Source: Bolinopsis microptera (Eukaryota > Ctenophora > Tentaculata > Lobata > Bolinopsidae). Taken from it: 64,000 nt of DNA. Below are positions 13,386 through 32,949 of the stretch, one piece after another. Where the stretch lies: positions 14,562,280 to 14,626,279 of the forward strand of contig NC_087083.1 in the NCBI RefSeq assembly GCF_026151205.1, in the 5' to 3' direction. Both the position numbers and the translations under genes were made by a program. A model generated the notes under the pieces. The model did not search any database, was not told the DNA's origin, and was given only the letters and a program-made list of their open reading frames with translations. Numbering within the stretch: the stretch's first letter is position 1; each line of letters starts with the position of its first letter.

Positions 13386-15492
13386 TGCGGATGGGTTTTC
13401 CCCCAGGGAAAGGAATTTTAAAACTCGCACCCCATTTTATCCCTTGCGGGTCCAACTCCGAAAAACCCTGGCGGTCCGAATTGAGGGCGGCCTGGTTGTT
13501 TTGGCTAATGATGGGGTGGGTGAGATGAACCCCGGGAACGTAATCAAGGAAATTGACCTTGAAGGTGGGAAAAAAATTGGGTTGACCCGGGGGGATGTCT
13601 CGGGGAAACGTTGGTGACGTATTACTTGGCTGAACCAAATCCTCCTGACAACGAAGGAGTGACGGCCAAGAAGGAGCCTAGTGACAGGTTAAGGGATTTT
13701 TGGCCCCTTCCGGACACTCTTGCTTCCCATGCCGGTTTTCCGGGGGTTAGGGTGACCCCTTTCAGGTAAATGGTTTATTTCTATGCCGACAACCCTGCCG
13801 AAATCCGCGGCCCCAAATGGGAAAATTGAAGGTGGGAAAAATGGGACCCCGATGTCTTTCCCCATCTTACATACAACGAAAATTTTTGACTTCGCGCTCC
13901 AATCGGTGAAAAAACTGGGTGGCCAACGGGGGAAGGACCCCTTCTCCGGCATCCAAAGGGGAGGAAGCTTTGGGGGTCGTTTTGTGCGGATGATAGGTGG
14001 TTTTCGTTGACTGGGGGGGGAAACTCCTTACCCGAAACTTGAAAGAGTGCTGTGGGTAAGAGATGATTGTTTGGGGGGTTTTTATCCCAAACCAGAAAAA
14101 CTGTGGCTTAAATTTAAATTATAAAGGCCATGCCACGCTAAGGGGTGTGCCGAAGGAATGGCCCCAGCAAACTTGGTTGACTTTTATTGCCAAACCTCAC
14201 GGCCCTATTCCCTGAGCGAATGATCCCTGTCCGGAAGGGTTTGTGGTAAATTGGCGGGGACCTTCCGCCTTGCGCCCAAAAAACTGTCTTTACTTTAAAG
14301 GTTCCAGGTTCCTTTTCAGGATCAACATCGAGCGCCAAATATGTCTTCATCTTTACCGGGGAAAATCAGGGCAGGACCTGCCCCCAAGGGTCCCAAATGT
14401 TATCCTTCCTTTTGGGAAAACCCAGAAATCCTTCCCGTTGGAGGACTGAGCTCCTGGCCGGTTTGGGGGGATGATGAGTGGGTTTTTCGTATTGTGGACC
14501 GGGAAAGATTTTGGTGGAAACTTGAACGAAGGTTTGCCTGAGACGAAAATGATTGGTTTCCGGAAGGTATTGGGCCAGACGAGGAGTTATTGACTGTTTA
14601 TCATCACGGCCTAATTCCATCGCTACGCTGACTCTGCCAGGAAGGATCCCCTAGGATTAAGATGCTGGATGCCCCGGTGGAAACATTCTGTAGGAAAGGG
14701 GTGAACCGGGGGGTTGTGAGGGCCTTCGCGGGAATAACTCTTCTTGCGTGCGAACCCAGAAACCCTTTTTCGAACTTTCCCGGCTCGCAATTGGGAAAAA
14801 CAGGGTCGGACAAAGGGACCGGCCACCCCTTTTTTCATCGGATCCCACAAGGAAGGAAAATGTGTCATCCTGCAAAGGAAGCGGAAATCGTTTTACCGCA
14901 GGAAAACTCCCACGAAACCCCCGGGGTGTTAAATCGGAGGAATTGTGCCCTTTGGGGTGGTTTTGGACTGGTGAGTGGTTTCTAAGGGGAGAAGGATCCT
15001 TGACGGAAAATTTAAAAAGAAGTGGTCGAAAGAAAAGGTGGTGGGTTCCGGGGGATATTCGACAGGCCAACAAACGTTCGGGACGACTTGACCTTTTTTC
15101 CCTTTAAACTCCCGGCCCAGCCCTGCCCGGCTGCTCCAAGGAATGGGGTCCCTATGTAAGGAAGGCTGATTCTGGCGACCGGGTGCCGGACTCTTTCTCC
15201 AAAGACTGGTGGCCCCCACCAAGGAAAGTGAACTTTCGGGTGCCCTTTTTTTTGGGGCCAACAAGCTTTAACGTTCCCGGGAAACGGTGAAAAAACACGG
15301 AACGGACCGATCCTCCGGACTTAATCAAAGGAATGAAGGTCAACCTCCCAAGTCAGGGGAAAAAAACGTCTACTGGGCGTCCGAAATCTGGCGGGCCTTT
15401 TTGGGGGTTTGTGTTGGTGGTTTGTGACGGGGGGTGCTGGTTTGGGAAAAGAAAGTAAGTGGGAACGAAAGAGTGAGGGGAACCGAAGGAAT
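13386..15492. other. Strongly degraded repeat copies
   Basis: A mixture of noise and recognisable repeat pieces. Around 14580-15110 there are traces such as CGACAGGCCAACAAACG. From 15360 to 15492 the order GTCCGAAAT, TGGTGGTTTGTGACG, GAACCGAAGGAA follows the unit in register. No independent gene, RNA or mobile element is visible. Confidence 0.7.
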
Positions 15493-15956
<464 letters not shown>

Positions 15957-18911
15957 AGGATCGGACACAACTCGGGGAGCACGGACCACCTGATCGTCTT
16001 CATCCGGATCCTTTACATCAGAGAAGGAACTGAGAGTGTCAGCATCCTTGCCCTGCAAAGGATCAGACTCAGCGAAGTCAGTTTTATCCGTGCTGCTAGC
16101 TGGAGAACGTCCAGATGAAACTCCTGTGCCGGTCTCCGAAATGGCTGGAGGACTTGTGCTCTTTGTCGTGGTTGTTGATGACGATGATGATGGAGTGGGT
16201 TCTCGTATGACTGGAACCGAAGGAATCGCCTTATCACTGCTGGACGAACTTGAACTAGAAGTAGAATCGTCGGATGACGACGAAAAGGATGATGTGGTTG
16301 ACCAGGACGAGGATGATCTCGACAGGCCAGACAAACGTGTCGGTGACGTACTTGTACTTGCCTTATATCCATCACTCGGCTCACTAATGTCTCCATCGCC
16401 TAGCGACAGTGACTCCCTGTCCAAGGAAGTGGAGTCCCCTAGTGATTCAAGGTAATGGCTGATTCTGCCGACCGATGCGTGCCGGACACTCTTGCTGTCC
16501 AGCGAAATAGAGCTGGTGCTGTCACCTGGAGCAGGTGATTGAACGTGGTGACCTTCGTCGAGGTAGATCACCTCTTCTTCTGCATGTGCCGACCAACCAG
16601 ACAATGTCTTTATCGAACTTTCCGCAGGCTCGCCAATCTCGGTGAAAATGACAGGATCGGACACAACTCGGGGAGCACGGACCACCTGATCGTCTTCATC
16701 CGGATCCTTTACATCAGAGAAGGAACTGAGAGTGTCAGCATCCTTGCCCTGCAAAGGATCAGACTCAGCGAAGTCAGTTTTATCCGTGCTGCTAGCTGGA
16801 GAACGTCCAGATGAAACTCCTGTGCCGGTCTCCGAAATGGCTGGAGGACTTGTGCTCTTTGTCGTGGTTGTTGATGACGATGATGATGGAGTGGGTTCTC
16901 GTATGACTGGAACCGAAGGAATCGCCTTATCACTGCTGGACGAACTTGAACTAGAAGTAGAATCGTCGGATGACGACGAAAAGGATGATGTGGTTGACCA
17001 GGACGAGGATGATCTCGACAGGCCAGACAAACGTGTCGGTGACGTACTTGTACTTGCCTTATATCCATCACTCGGCTCACTAATGTCTCCATCGCCTAGC
17101 GACAGTGACTCCCTGTCCAAGGAAGTGGAGTCCCCTAGTGATTCAAGGTAATGGCTGATTCTGCCGACCGATGCGTGCCGGACACTCTTGCTGTCCAGCG
17201 AAATAGAGCTGGTGCTGTCACCTGGAGCAGGTGATTGAACGTGGTGACCTTCGTCGAGGTAGATCACCTCTTCTTCTGCATGTGCCGACCAACCAGACAA
17301 TGTCTTTATCGAACTTTCCGCAGGCTCGCCAATCTCGGTGAAAATGACAGGATCGGACACAACTCGGGGAGCACGGACCACCTGATCGTCTTCATCCGGA
17401 TCCTTTACATCAGAGAAGGAACTGAGAGTGTCAGCATCCTTGCCCTGCAAAGGATCAGACTCAGCGAAGTCAGTTTTATCCGTGCTGCTAGCTGGAGAAC
17501 GTCCAGATGAAACTCCTGTGCCGGTCTCCGAAATGGCTGGAGGACTTGTGCTCTTTGTCGTGGTTGTTGATGACGATGATGATGGAGTGGGTTCTCGTAT
17601 GACTGGAACCGAAGGAATCGCCTTATCACTGCTGGACGAACTTGAACTAGAAGTAGAATCGTCGGATGACGACGAAAAGGATGATGTGGTTGACCAGGAC
17701 GAGGATGATCTCGACAGGCCAGACAAACGTGTCGGTGACGTACTTGTACTTGCCTTATATCCATCACTCGGCTCACTAATGTCTCCATCGCCTAGCGACA
17801 GTGACTCCCTGTCCAAGGAAGTGGAGTCCCCTAGTGATTCAAGGTAATGGCTGATTCTGCCGACCGATGCGTGCCGGACACTCTTGCTGTCCAGCGAAAT
17901 AGAGCTGGTGCTGTCACCTGGAGCAGGTGATTGAACGTGGTGACCTTCGTCGAGGTAGATCACCTCTTCTTCTGCATGTGCCGACCAACCAGACAATGTC
18001 TTTATCGAACTTTCCGCAGGCTCGCCAATCTCGGTGAAAATGACAGGATCGGACACAACTCGGGGAGCACGGACCACCTGATCGTCTTCATCCGGATCCT
18101 TTACATCAGAGAAGGAACTGAGAGTGTCAGCATCCTTGCCCTGCAAAGGATCAGACTCAGCGAAGTCAGTTTTATCCGTGCTGCTAGCTGGAGAACGTCC
18201 AGATGAAACTCCTGTGCCGGTCTCCGAAATGGCTGGAGGACTTGTGCTCTTTGTCGTGGTTGTTGATGACGATGATGATGGAGTGGGTTCTCGTATGACT
18301 GGAACCGAAGGAATCGCCTTATCACTGCTGGACGAACTTGAACTAGAAGTAGAATCGTCGGATGACGACGAAAAGGATGATGTGGTTGACCAGGACGAGG
18401 ATGATCTCGACAGGCCAGACAAACGTGTCGGTGACGTACTTGTACTTGCCTTATATCCATCACTCGGCTCACTAATGTCTCCATCGCCTAGCGACAGTGA
18501 CTCCCTGTCCAAGGAAGTGGAGTCCCCTAGTGATTCAAGGTAATGGCTGATTCTGCCGACCGATGCGTGCCGGACACTCTTGCTGTCCAGCGAAATAGAG
18601 CTGGTGCTGTCACCTGGAGCAGGTGATTGAACGTGGTGACCTTCGTCGAGGTAGATCACCTCTTCTTCTGCATGTGCCGACCAACCAGACAATGTCTTTA
18701 TCGAACTTTCCGCAGGCTCGCCAATCTCGGTGAAAATGACAGGATCGGACACAACTCGGGGAGCACGGACCACCTGATCGTCTTCATCCGGATCCTTTAC
18801 ATCAGAGAAGGAACTGAGAGTGTCAGCATCCTTGCCCTGCAAAGGATCAGACTCAGCGAAGTCAGTTTTATCCGTGCTGCTAGCTGGAGAACGTCCAGAT
18901 GAAACTCCTGT
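15957..18911 (-). CDS. Serine-rich 232-residue repeat protein, partial (about 4.2 units)
   Basis: Minus-strand frame of 985 codons without a stop, encoding identical 232-residue repeats. In unit order: a LQGKDADTL segment, an acidic segment (KDPDEDD), a mixed segment with a rare Trp (LSGWSAHAEEEV), SPAPGDS, a Ser/Leu/Asp segment, a Ser-rich core with a second Trp, an 8-Ser tract, a Pro-rich VPVIREPTP segment, then SSSSSTTTTK. There is no Met in the unit, so there is no true internal start. The frame enters at a 1-base deletion near 18913 and exits into the A run, so both ends are technical. No known domain, signal peptide or membrane segment is visible. Family not recognised; protein coding is inferred from the frame. 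Confidence 0.6.
16522..16538. other. Hairpin with two E-box-like halves (representative; in every unit)
   Basis: TCACCTG, a 3-base loop GAG, then CAGGTGA: perfect 7-base arms. Each arm contains a CANNTG motif (CACCTG/CAGGTG). An overlapping alternative stem pairs AGGTGAT (16533-16539) with ATCACCT 25 bases further on (16565-16571). Both recur every 696 bases. The hairpin encodes SPAPGD on the minus strand, so it may simply be coding sequence. Confidence 0.5.
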
Positions 18912-18913
18912 GC

Positions 18914-21604
18914 GGTCTCCGAAATGGCTGGAGGACTTGTGCTCTTTGTCGTGGTTGTTGATGACGATGATGATGGAGTGGGTTCTCGTATGACTGGAAC
19001 CGAAGGAATCGCCTTATCACTGCTGGACGAACTTGAACTAGAAGTAGAATCGTCGGATGACGACGAAAAGGATGATGTGGTTGACCAGGACGAGGATGAT
19101 CTCGACAGGCCAGACAAAACGTGTCGGTGACGTACTTGTACTTGCCTTATATCCATCACTCGGCTCACTAATGTCTCCATCGCCTAGCGACAGTGACTCC
19201 CTGTCCAAGGAAGTGGAGTCCCCTAGTGATTCAAGGTAATGGCTGATTCTGCCGACCGATGCGTGCCGGACACTCTTGCTGTCCAGCGAAATAGAGCTGG
19301 TGCTGTCACCTGGAGCAGGTGATTGAACGTGGTGACCTTCGTCGAGGTAGATCACCTCTTCTTCTGCATGTGCCGACCAACCAGACAATGTCTTTATCGA
19401 ACTTTCCGCAGGCTCGCCAATCTCGGTGAAAATGACAGGATCGGACACAACTCGGGGAGCACGGACCACCTGATCGTCTTCATCCGGATCCTTTACATCA
19501 GAGAAGGAACTGAGAGTGTCAGCATCCTTGCCCTGCAAAGGATCAGACTCAGCGAAGTCAGTTTTATCCGTGCTGCTAGCTGGAGAACGTCCAGATGAAA
19601 CTCCTGTGCCGGTCTCCGAAATGGCTGGAGGACTTGTGCTCTTTGTCGTGGTTGTTGATGACGATGATGATGGAGTGGGTTCTCGTATGACTGGAACCGA
19701 AGGAATCGCCTTATCACTGCTGGACGAACTTGAACTAGAAGTAGAAATCGTCGGATGACGACGAAAAGGATGATGTGGTTGACCAGGACGAGGATGATCT
19801 CGACAGGCCAGACAAACGTGTCGGTGACGTACTTGTACTTGCCTTATATCCATCACTCGGCTCACTAATGTCTCCATCGCCTAGCGACAGTGACTCCCTG
19901 TCCAAGGAAGTGGAGTCCCCTAGTGATTCAAGGTAATGGCTGATTCTGCCGACCGATGCGTGCCGGACACTCTTGCTGTCCAGCGAAATAGAGCTGGTGC
20001 TGTCACCTGGAGCAGGTGATTGAACGTGGTGACCTTCGTCGAGGTAGATCACCTCTTCTTCTGCATGTGCCGACCAACCAGACAATGTCTTTATCGAACT
20101 TTCCGCAGGCTCGCAATCTCGGTGAAAATGACAGGATCGGACACAACTCGGGGAGCACGGACCACCTGATCGTCTTCATCCGGATCCTTTACATCAGAGA
20201 AGGAACTGAGAGTGTCAGCATCCTTGCCCTGCAAAGGATCAGACTCAGCGAAGTCAGTTTTATCCGTGCTGCTAGCTGGAGAACGTCCAGATGAAACTCC
20301 TGTGCCGGTCTCCGAAATGGCTGGAGGACTTGTGCTCTTTGTCGTGGTTGTTGATGACGATGATGATGGAGTGGGTTCTCGTATGACTGGAACCGAAGGA
20401 ATCGCCTTATCACTGCTGGACGAACTTGAACTAGAAGTAGAATCGTCGGATGACGACGAAAAAGGATGATGTGGTTGACCAGGACGAGGATGATCTCGAC
20501 AGGCCAGACAAACGTGTCGGTGACGTACTTGTACTTGCCTTATATCCATCACTCGGCTCACTAATGTCTCCATCGCCTAGCGACAGTGACTCCCTGTCAA
20601 GGAAGTGGAGTCCCTAGTGATTCAAGGTAATGGCTGATTCTGCCGACCGATGCGTGCCGGACACTCTTGCTGTCCAGCGAAAAGAGCTGGTGCTGTCACA
20701 GGAGCAGGTGATTGAACGTGGTGACCCTTCGTCGAGGTAGATCACCTCTTCTTCTGCAATGTGCCGACCAACCAGACAATGTCTTTATCGAACTTTCCGC
20801 AGGCTCGCCAATCTCGGTGAAAATGACAGGATCGGACACAACTCGGGGAGCACGGACCACCTGATCGTCTTCATTCGGATCCTTTACATCAGAGAAGGAA
20901 CTGAGAGTGTCAGCATCCTTGCCCTGCAAAGGATCAGGACTCAGCGAAGTCAGTTTTATCCGTGCTGCTAGCTGGAGAACGTCCCCGATGAAACTCTGTG
21001 GGCCCGGGCTCCGAAATGGCTGGAGGCTTGTGTCTTTGTCGTGTTGTTGATGCGATGATGATGGAGTGGGTTCCGTATGACTGGAACCGAAGGGAAACGC
21101 CTTATCACTGCTGGACGAACTTGAACTAGAAGTAGAATCGTCGGATGACGACGAAAAAAAGGGTATGTGGTTGACCAGGACGAGGATGATCTCGACAGGC
21201 CAGACAAACGGTGTCGGTGACGTACTTGTATTGCCCTTTTTTTTCCATCACTCGGCTCACTAATGTCTCCATCGCCTAGCGACAGTGACTCTGTCCAAGG
21301 AAGTGGAGTCCCCTAGTGATTCAAGGTAAGGCTGAATCTGCCGACCGATGCGTGCCGGACACTCTTGTGTCCAGCGAATAGAGCTGGTGCTGTCACCTGG
21401 AGCAGGTTGATTGAAAGTGGGGACCTTCGTCGAGGTAGATCACCTCTTCTTCTGCATGTGCCGACCAACCAGACAATGTCTTTATCGAACTTTCCCGCAG
21501 GCTCGCCAATCTCGGTGAAAATGACAGGATCGGACACAACTCGGGGAGCACGGACCACCTGATCGTCTTCATCGGATCCTTTACATCAGAGAAGGAACTG
21601 AGAG
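18914..21604 (-). CDS. Continuation of the serine-rich repeat protein, frameshifted
   Basis: The same 232-residue repeat continues, but the minus-strand frame jumps at single-base differences: +A near 19119, +A near 19747, -C near 20114, +A near 20463, -C near 20598 and 20613, and many more after 20930. Most sit in short homopolymers (AAA, CC), the usual place for sequencing errors. Between them the protein reads exactly as in the clean units. I treat this as the same gene with consensus errors; a true pseudogene tail cannot be excluded. Confidence 0.45.
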
Positions 21605-24080
21605 TGTCAGGGATCCCTTTCCCCCAAAGGGGTCAGACTCCGAAGCGTTTTATCCGTGCTCTAGCTGGAGAACGTCCCGATGAAACTTTTTGTCCCTGAA
21701 AGGTGGGGACTTGTGCCTTTGTCTTTTTTGATGGAAAGGAAAGGGGGGCTTATGAAAACCGAAGTGCCTTTTAATGCGGGCAAAATTGGAAAGAACGGCA
21801 TGCGCAAAAAGGGTTTTTTGAAGGACAGATGTCCACGGGCCGCAAAGTTCGGGAGCTTTTCCTTTAAATAACCGTCCAATGCCCCCGGGGGTCGAAAGTT
21901 ACTTCCCCTTTTCCGGGTGATCCCCCGGGTAAGGGGGGCGATCTGCCCAGATGCCCTTTTTTCCGGACATCTTGTGAGGAAAAAGGCGGGGCCGATGAGG
22001 GGAGAAAGGTGACCCCGCAGGAGAAACCCCTTTTTTCTCTGTCCGCCCAAAAAAAAGGTTTTATGCTTCCCCAGGCCGAATCCGTAAAAGAAGGTGGAAC
22101 CAAATGGGACAGGAATGATCTGCCATCCCGGACCCTTTTCCCCGAAAGGAATGGGTGTCCTTTGCCCTGAAAGGTGACTTTGCGAAGTTTATTTTTTATG
22201 GCGCAAACGGGGAAAGTAGGAAAATCCGCCGGGGTCCAAATGGTGAATTTGTTCCTTTTTTTGGGGAGACATAAAAATTTTAGGGTCCTTACGAAGAAGG
22301 GAATCGCTTCCTGCTGGAGAAAATTAACTAGAAGTTTCCGGTGAGAGAAAAAGATTTGCCGGCAATGGCTGAAAACCGCCGTCGGGGGTTTGTACATGTT
22401 TTTAACTGGCCAAAAAAATTTCCCTCGCCACGACATGACTCCCCTCCCCGGGAAAAAAAATTTTTTGACCAGAAGGGTGATTTTGCCCCCGAAACGTTTC
22501 CCGGGGGGTCTTGCTTCCAAAAAACATGCGTCAATGCAGTGAAGAAAGGGGACCCTTCCGAAGTGGGGTCCCCTTTTTCAGGCGACCCGACAAAGCTCGG
22601 AACTTCAGCTGCATCCGGGAAAAAGACGGTCGCCCCCGGAGCAGGGAATTGAACGTTCTTCTCGGAATTACTCGGGGTGGGAACCAGCATTCTTTGAATC
22701 AGCTCAGGCGAATTCCGGTTTAAAAAAATCCCGGGCCACTGGGGACCGTCCATGAAACCCTTTCCGGTCCCCAAACAGGAGGAAATTGTGTCACATTGCC
22801 GAGATGACGATAGAAGGAGTTTTCGTAGCTAGGGAAGAAGTAATGATCCTGTGCCTTCAAACGTGGAGGGCGGTTTTTGTGGTGTTACCAGATGAGGATT
22901 CTCGAAGCAGGAACGAGGTGCCTATTACTTTCCCAACCAACTAAAAATAATGTCTCCACGCAAAGGAAGTGGTCCCGGACAGGAATGATCCCAGGACAAG
23001 TAATGGCTGATTCGCCGACCGATGCGTGCGACACTCTGCCTGTCCATCGAAATAGACTGGTGCTTGTCACCATGGACAGGTGATTGAACTGGTGACCTTC
23101 GCGAGGTAGATCACCTCTCTGTGCTGGCATGTGCCGACCAGACCAGACAATGTCTTTACGAACTTCGCAGGCTCGCCAATCTCGGTGAAAATGACAGGAC
23201 GGACACAACTCGGGAGCACGGACACCAGATCGTCTTATCCGGATCCTTTACATCAAGAGAACTGAATGTCACATCCTTGCCTGCAAGGATCGAACCTCAG
23301 GCGAAGTCAGTTTTATCCGTGCTGCTAGCTGGAGAACGGTCCAGATGAAACTCCTGTGCGTCCTCCGAAATGGCTGGAACTTGTGCTCTTTTCGTGGTGT
23401 TGGAGACGATGAAATGGAGTGGGTTCTCTAGACTGGAACCGAAGGAATCGCCTTTCACTGCTGGCGAACTGAACTAGAAGTAGAATCGGCGGATGAGACG
23501 AAAAGGATGATGTGGTTACAGACGGAATCTGACAGAGAGAAATGTCGGGGACGAGTGATTGGTTAAGCACGGGACTAAGGCCATCACCTTGGACGTTACT
23601 TTTGCCTTTTTCCAAAATGGGTCCCTAATGTTTCAAGTTGGCTGACTCCGCCATGCGTGGGAACCCTTGTGTCAGAAATAGGCTGTTCGCCCCCTGGGCC
23701 GGGAAATTTTTAAAGTTGACCTTGGGGGTTCACCTTTGCAGTGGAACCGACTGTCTTATCAACTTCCGCAGCCGCCAACCGGGGAAATGCTTATCGGGAA
23801 ACCCCGGGGCACGGCCCCTCTCGTTATCGGATCCAAAATCAGAGAGAAGAAGGCCGCATCTGCCCCAGGATCTACTCAGGAAGAGTATGTGCTGCTAGCT
23901 GGGAAAGCAGATGACTTGTGCCGTTTTCCGGTTTGGGTGGAGGCTGTGCCTTTGTCGGGTTGGGAAAACAGGGTGAGGGGGGTTTTCGTGGTTGGAAGAC
24001 GTTATATGTGTGCTTGAATGGGTGAGAACCCGGGGGAAAGCCAAAAAATGAGATTGAAAGAAGGGGAATCGCGGCGAGAC
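21605..24080. other. Degraded repeat region with one better patch
   Basis: 21605-22780 is homopolymer-rich with occasional in-register traces, such as GAAGGGAATCGCTTCCTGCTGGAG near 22299, followed by TTAACTAGAAGT. 22985-23520 is a recognisable copy with scattered small errors, including GTAATGGCTGATTC, GGTAGATCACCTCT and CGAACTTCGCAGGCTCGCC. 23540-24080 is again noisy. No gene unrelated to the repeat is supported anywhere in it. Confidence 0.75.
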
Positions 24081-26791
24081 AAAGGGGATGTTTTGGTTGA
24101 CCAGGACGAGGATGATCTGACAGGCCAGACAAACGGGGTCGGTGACGTACTTGTACTTGCCTTATATCCCTCCCCTCGGCTCATAATGTCTCCATCGCCT
24201 AGCGGGCAGTGACTCCCTGTCAAGGAAGTGGAGTCCCTAGTGATTCAAGGTTTAAAGGCTGATTCTGCGACCGATGCGTGCCCGGGCACTCTTGCTGTCC
24301 AGCGAAATAGAGTGGTGCTGTCACCTGGAGCAGGTGATTGAACGTTTGGGGACCCTTCGTCGAGGTAGATCCTCTTCTTCTGCATGTGCCCACCAACCGA
24401 CAATGTCTTTATCGAACTTTCCGCAGGCTCGCCAATCTCGGTGAAAATGACAGGATCGGACACAATCGGGGAGCACGGACCACCCGATGTCTTCATCCCG
24501 GGTCTTTACATCAGAGAAGGAACTGAGAGTGTCAGCATCCCTTGCCCTGCAAAGGATCAGACTCAGCGAAGGTCAGTTTTATCCGTGCTGCTAGCTGGAG
24601 AACGTCCAGATGAAACTCCTGTGCGGTCCGAAAAAGGCTGGAGGACTTGTGCTCTTGTCGTGGTTGTTGATGACGATGATGATGGAGTGGGTTTCGTATG
24701 ATGAACCGAAGGAATCGCCTTATCACTGCTGGACGAACTTGAACTAGAAGTAGAATCGTCGGATGACGACGAAAAGGATGTTTTGGTTGACCAGGACGAG
24801 GATGATCCGACAGGCCAGACAAACGTGTCGGTGACGTACTTTTACATTGCCCTTTTATCCATCACTCGGCTCACTAAGTTCCATCGCCTAGCGACAGTGA
24901 CTCCCTGTCCAAGGAAGTGGAGTCCCTAGTGATTCAAGGTAATGGTGATTCTGCCGACCGATGCGTGCCGGACACTCTTGCTGTCCAGCGAATAGAGCTG
25001 GTGCTGTCACCCGGTGCAGGTATTGAATGGTGACCTTCGTCGAGGTTTGATCACCTCTTCTTCTGCATGTGCGACCAACCCGACAATGTCTTTAACGAAC
25101 TTTCCGCAGGCTCGCCAATCTCGGTGAAAATGACAGATCGGACACAAACCCGGGGGGCACGGCCACCCTTGATCGTCTTCATCCGGATCCTTTACATCAG
25201 AGAAGGAACTGAGAGTGTCAGCATCCTTGCCCTGCAAAGGGGTCAGACTCAGCGAAGTCGTTTTATCCGTGCTGCTAGCTGGAACGTCAGATGAAACTCC
25301 TGTGCCGGTCTCCGAAATGGCCGGGGGACTTGTGCTCTTTGTCGTGGTTTTTGATGACGATGATGATGGGGTGGGTTCTCGTATGACTGGAACCGAAGGA
25401 ATCGCCTTATCACTGCTGGACGAACTTGAACTTGAAGTAGAATGTCAGGATGACGACGAAAAGGATGATGTGGTTACCAGGACGAGGAAAGATTCGACAG
25501 GCCAGACAAACGTGTCGGTGACGTACTTGTACTTGCCCTTTTATCCATCACTCGGCTCACTAATGTCTCCATCGCCCAGCGACAGTGACTCCCTGTCCAA
25601 GGAAGGGGAGTCCCTAGTGATTCAAGGTAATGGCTGATTCTGCCGACCGATGCGTGCCGGAACTCTTGCTGTCCAGCGAAATAGAGTGGTGGCTGTCACT
25701 GGAGCAGGTGATTGAACGTGGTGACCTTCGTCGAGGTAGATCACCTCTTCTTCGCATGTGCCGACCAAACCCGACAATGTCTTTATCGAACTTTCCGCAG
25801 GGTCGCCAATCTCGGTGAAAATGACAGGATCGGACACAACTCGGGGAGCACGGACACCTGATCGTCTTCATCCGGATCCTTTACATCAGAGAAGGAACTG
25901 AGAGTGTCAGCATTCCTTGCCCTGCAAAGGATCAGACTCAGCGAAGTCGTTTTATCCGTGCTGCTAGCTGGAGAACGTCCAGATGAAATCCTGTGCCGGT
26001 CTCCGAAATGGCTGGAGGACTTGTGCTCTTTGTCGTGGTTGTTGATGACGATGATGATGGAGTGGGTTCTCGTATGACTGGAACCGAAGGAAAACGCCTT
26101 ATCACTGCTGGACGAACTTGAACTAGAAGTAGAATCGTCGGATGACGACGAAAAGGATGATGTGGTTGACCAGGACGAGGATGATCTCGACAGGCCAGAC
26201 AAACGGTCGGTGACGTACTTGTACTTGCCTTATATCCATCACTCCGGCTCACTAATGTCTCCATCGCCTAGCGACAGTGACTCCCTGTCCAAGGAAGTGG
26301 AGTCCCCTAGTGATTCAAGGTAATGGCTGATTCTGCCGACCGATGCGTGCCGGACACTCTTGCTGTCCAGCGAAATAGACTGGTGCTGTCACCTGGGGCA
26401 GGTGATTGAACGTGGGGGGACTTCGTCGAGGGATCACCTCTTCTTCTGCATGTGCCCACAACCAGACAAAGTCTTTATCGAACTTTCCGCAGGCTCGCCA
26501 ATCTCGGTGAAAAAAACAGGATCGGACACAACTCGGGGAGCACGGAACTGATCGTTTCACCGGTCCTTTACACAGAGGGAACTGAGGGTCACCCTTCCCC
26601 GCCAAGGATCAGACAGCGAAGTCGTTTTATGTGTGTAGCTGGAGAACGTCAAAGAAAATCTGTTTCCGGTCTCCGAAAGGCTGGGGGATTGTGTTTTTGT
26701 CGTGGTTGTTTATGACCCTGATGATGGGGTGGGTTTTGTTTGACTGGGAAAACCCAAGGATCGCTTATCCGCTGGACGAAATTGAAAAATA
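24081..26791 (-). repeat. Fairly preserved array, about 4 copies of the 696-bp unit
   Basis: Landmarks at 24529, 25215 and 25904 give spacings of 686 and 689, so about ten bases are lost per unit. Long stretches are exact (for example 25985-26330), with small losses and GGG/AAA expansions in between. Minus-strand repeat peptides can be read in pieces of 50-140 residues. The last copy (26400-26791) decays quickly towards the G run. Confidence 0.93.

Positions 26792-32949
<6,158 letters not shown>

Noticed and set aside
16453-16460. Splice-donor-like AAGGTAATG at the end of the antisense frame in every unit
   Set aside because: A single short motif on the strand opposite the open frame, with no matching acceptor or branch context that I could support.
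16541-16814. Plus-strand frame of 91 codons recurring every unit
   Set aside because: Shadow of the minus-strand coding frame; it ends in a stop in every copy and has no supported start or domain.
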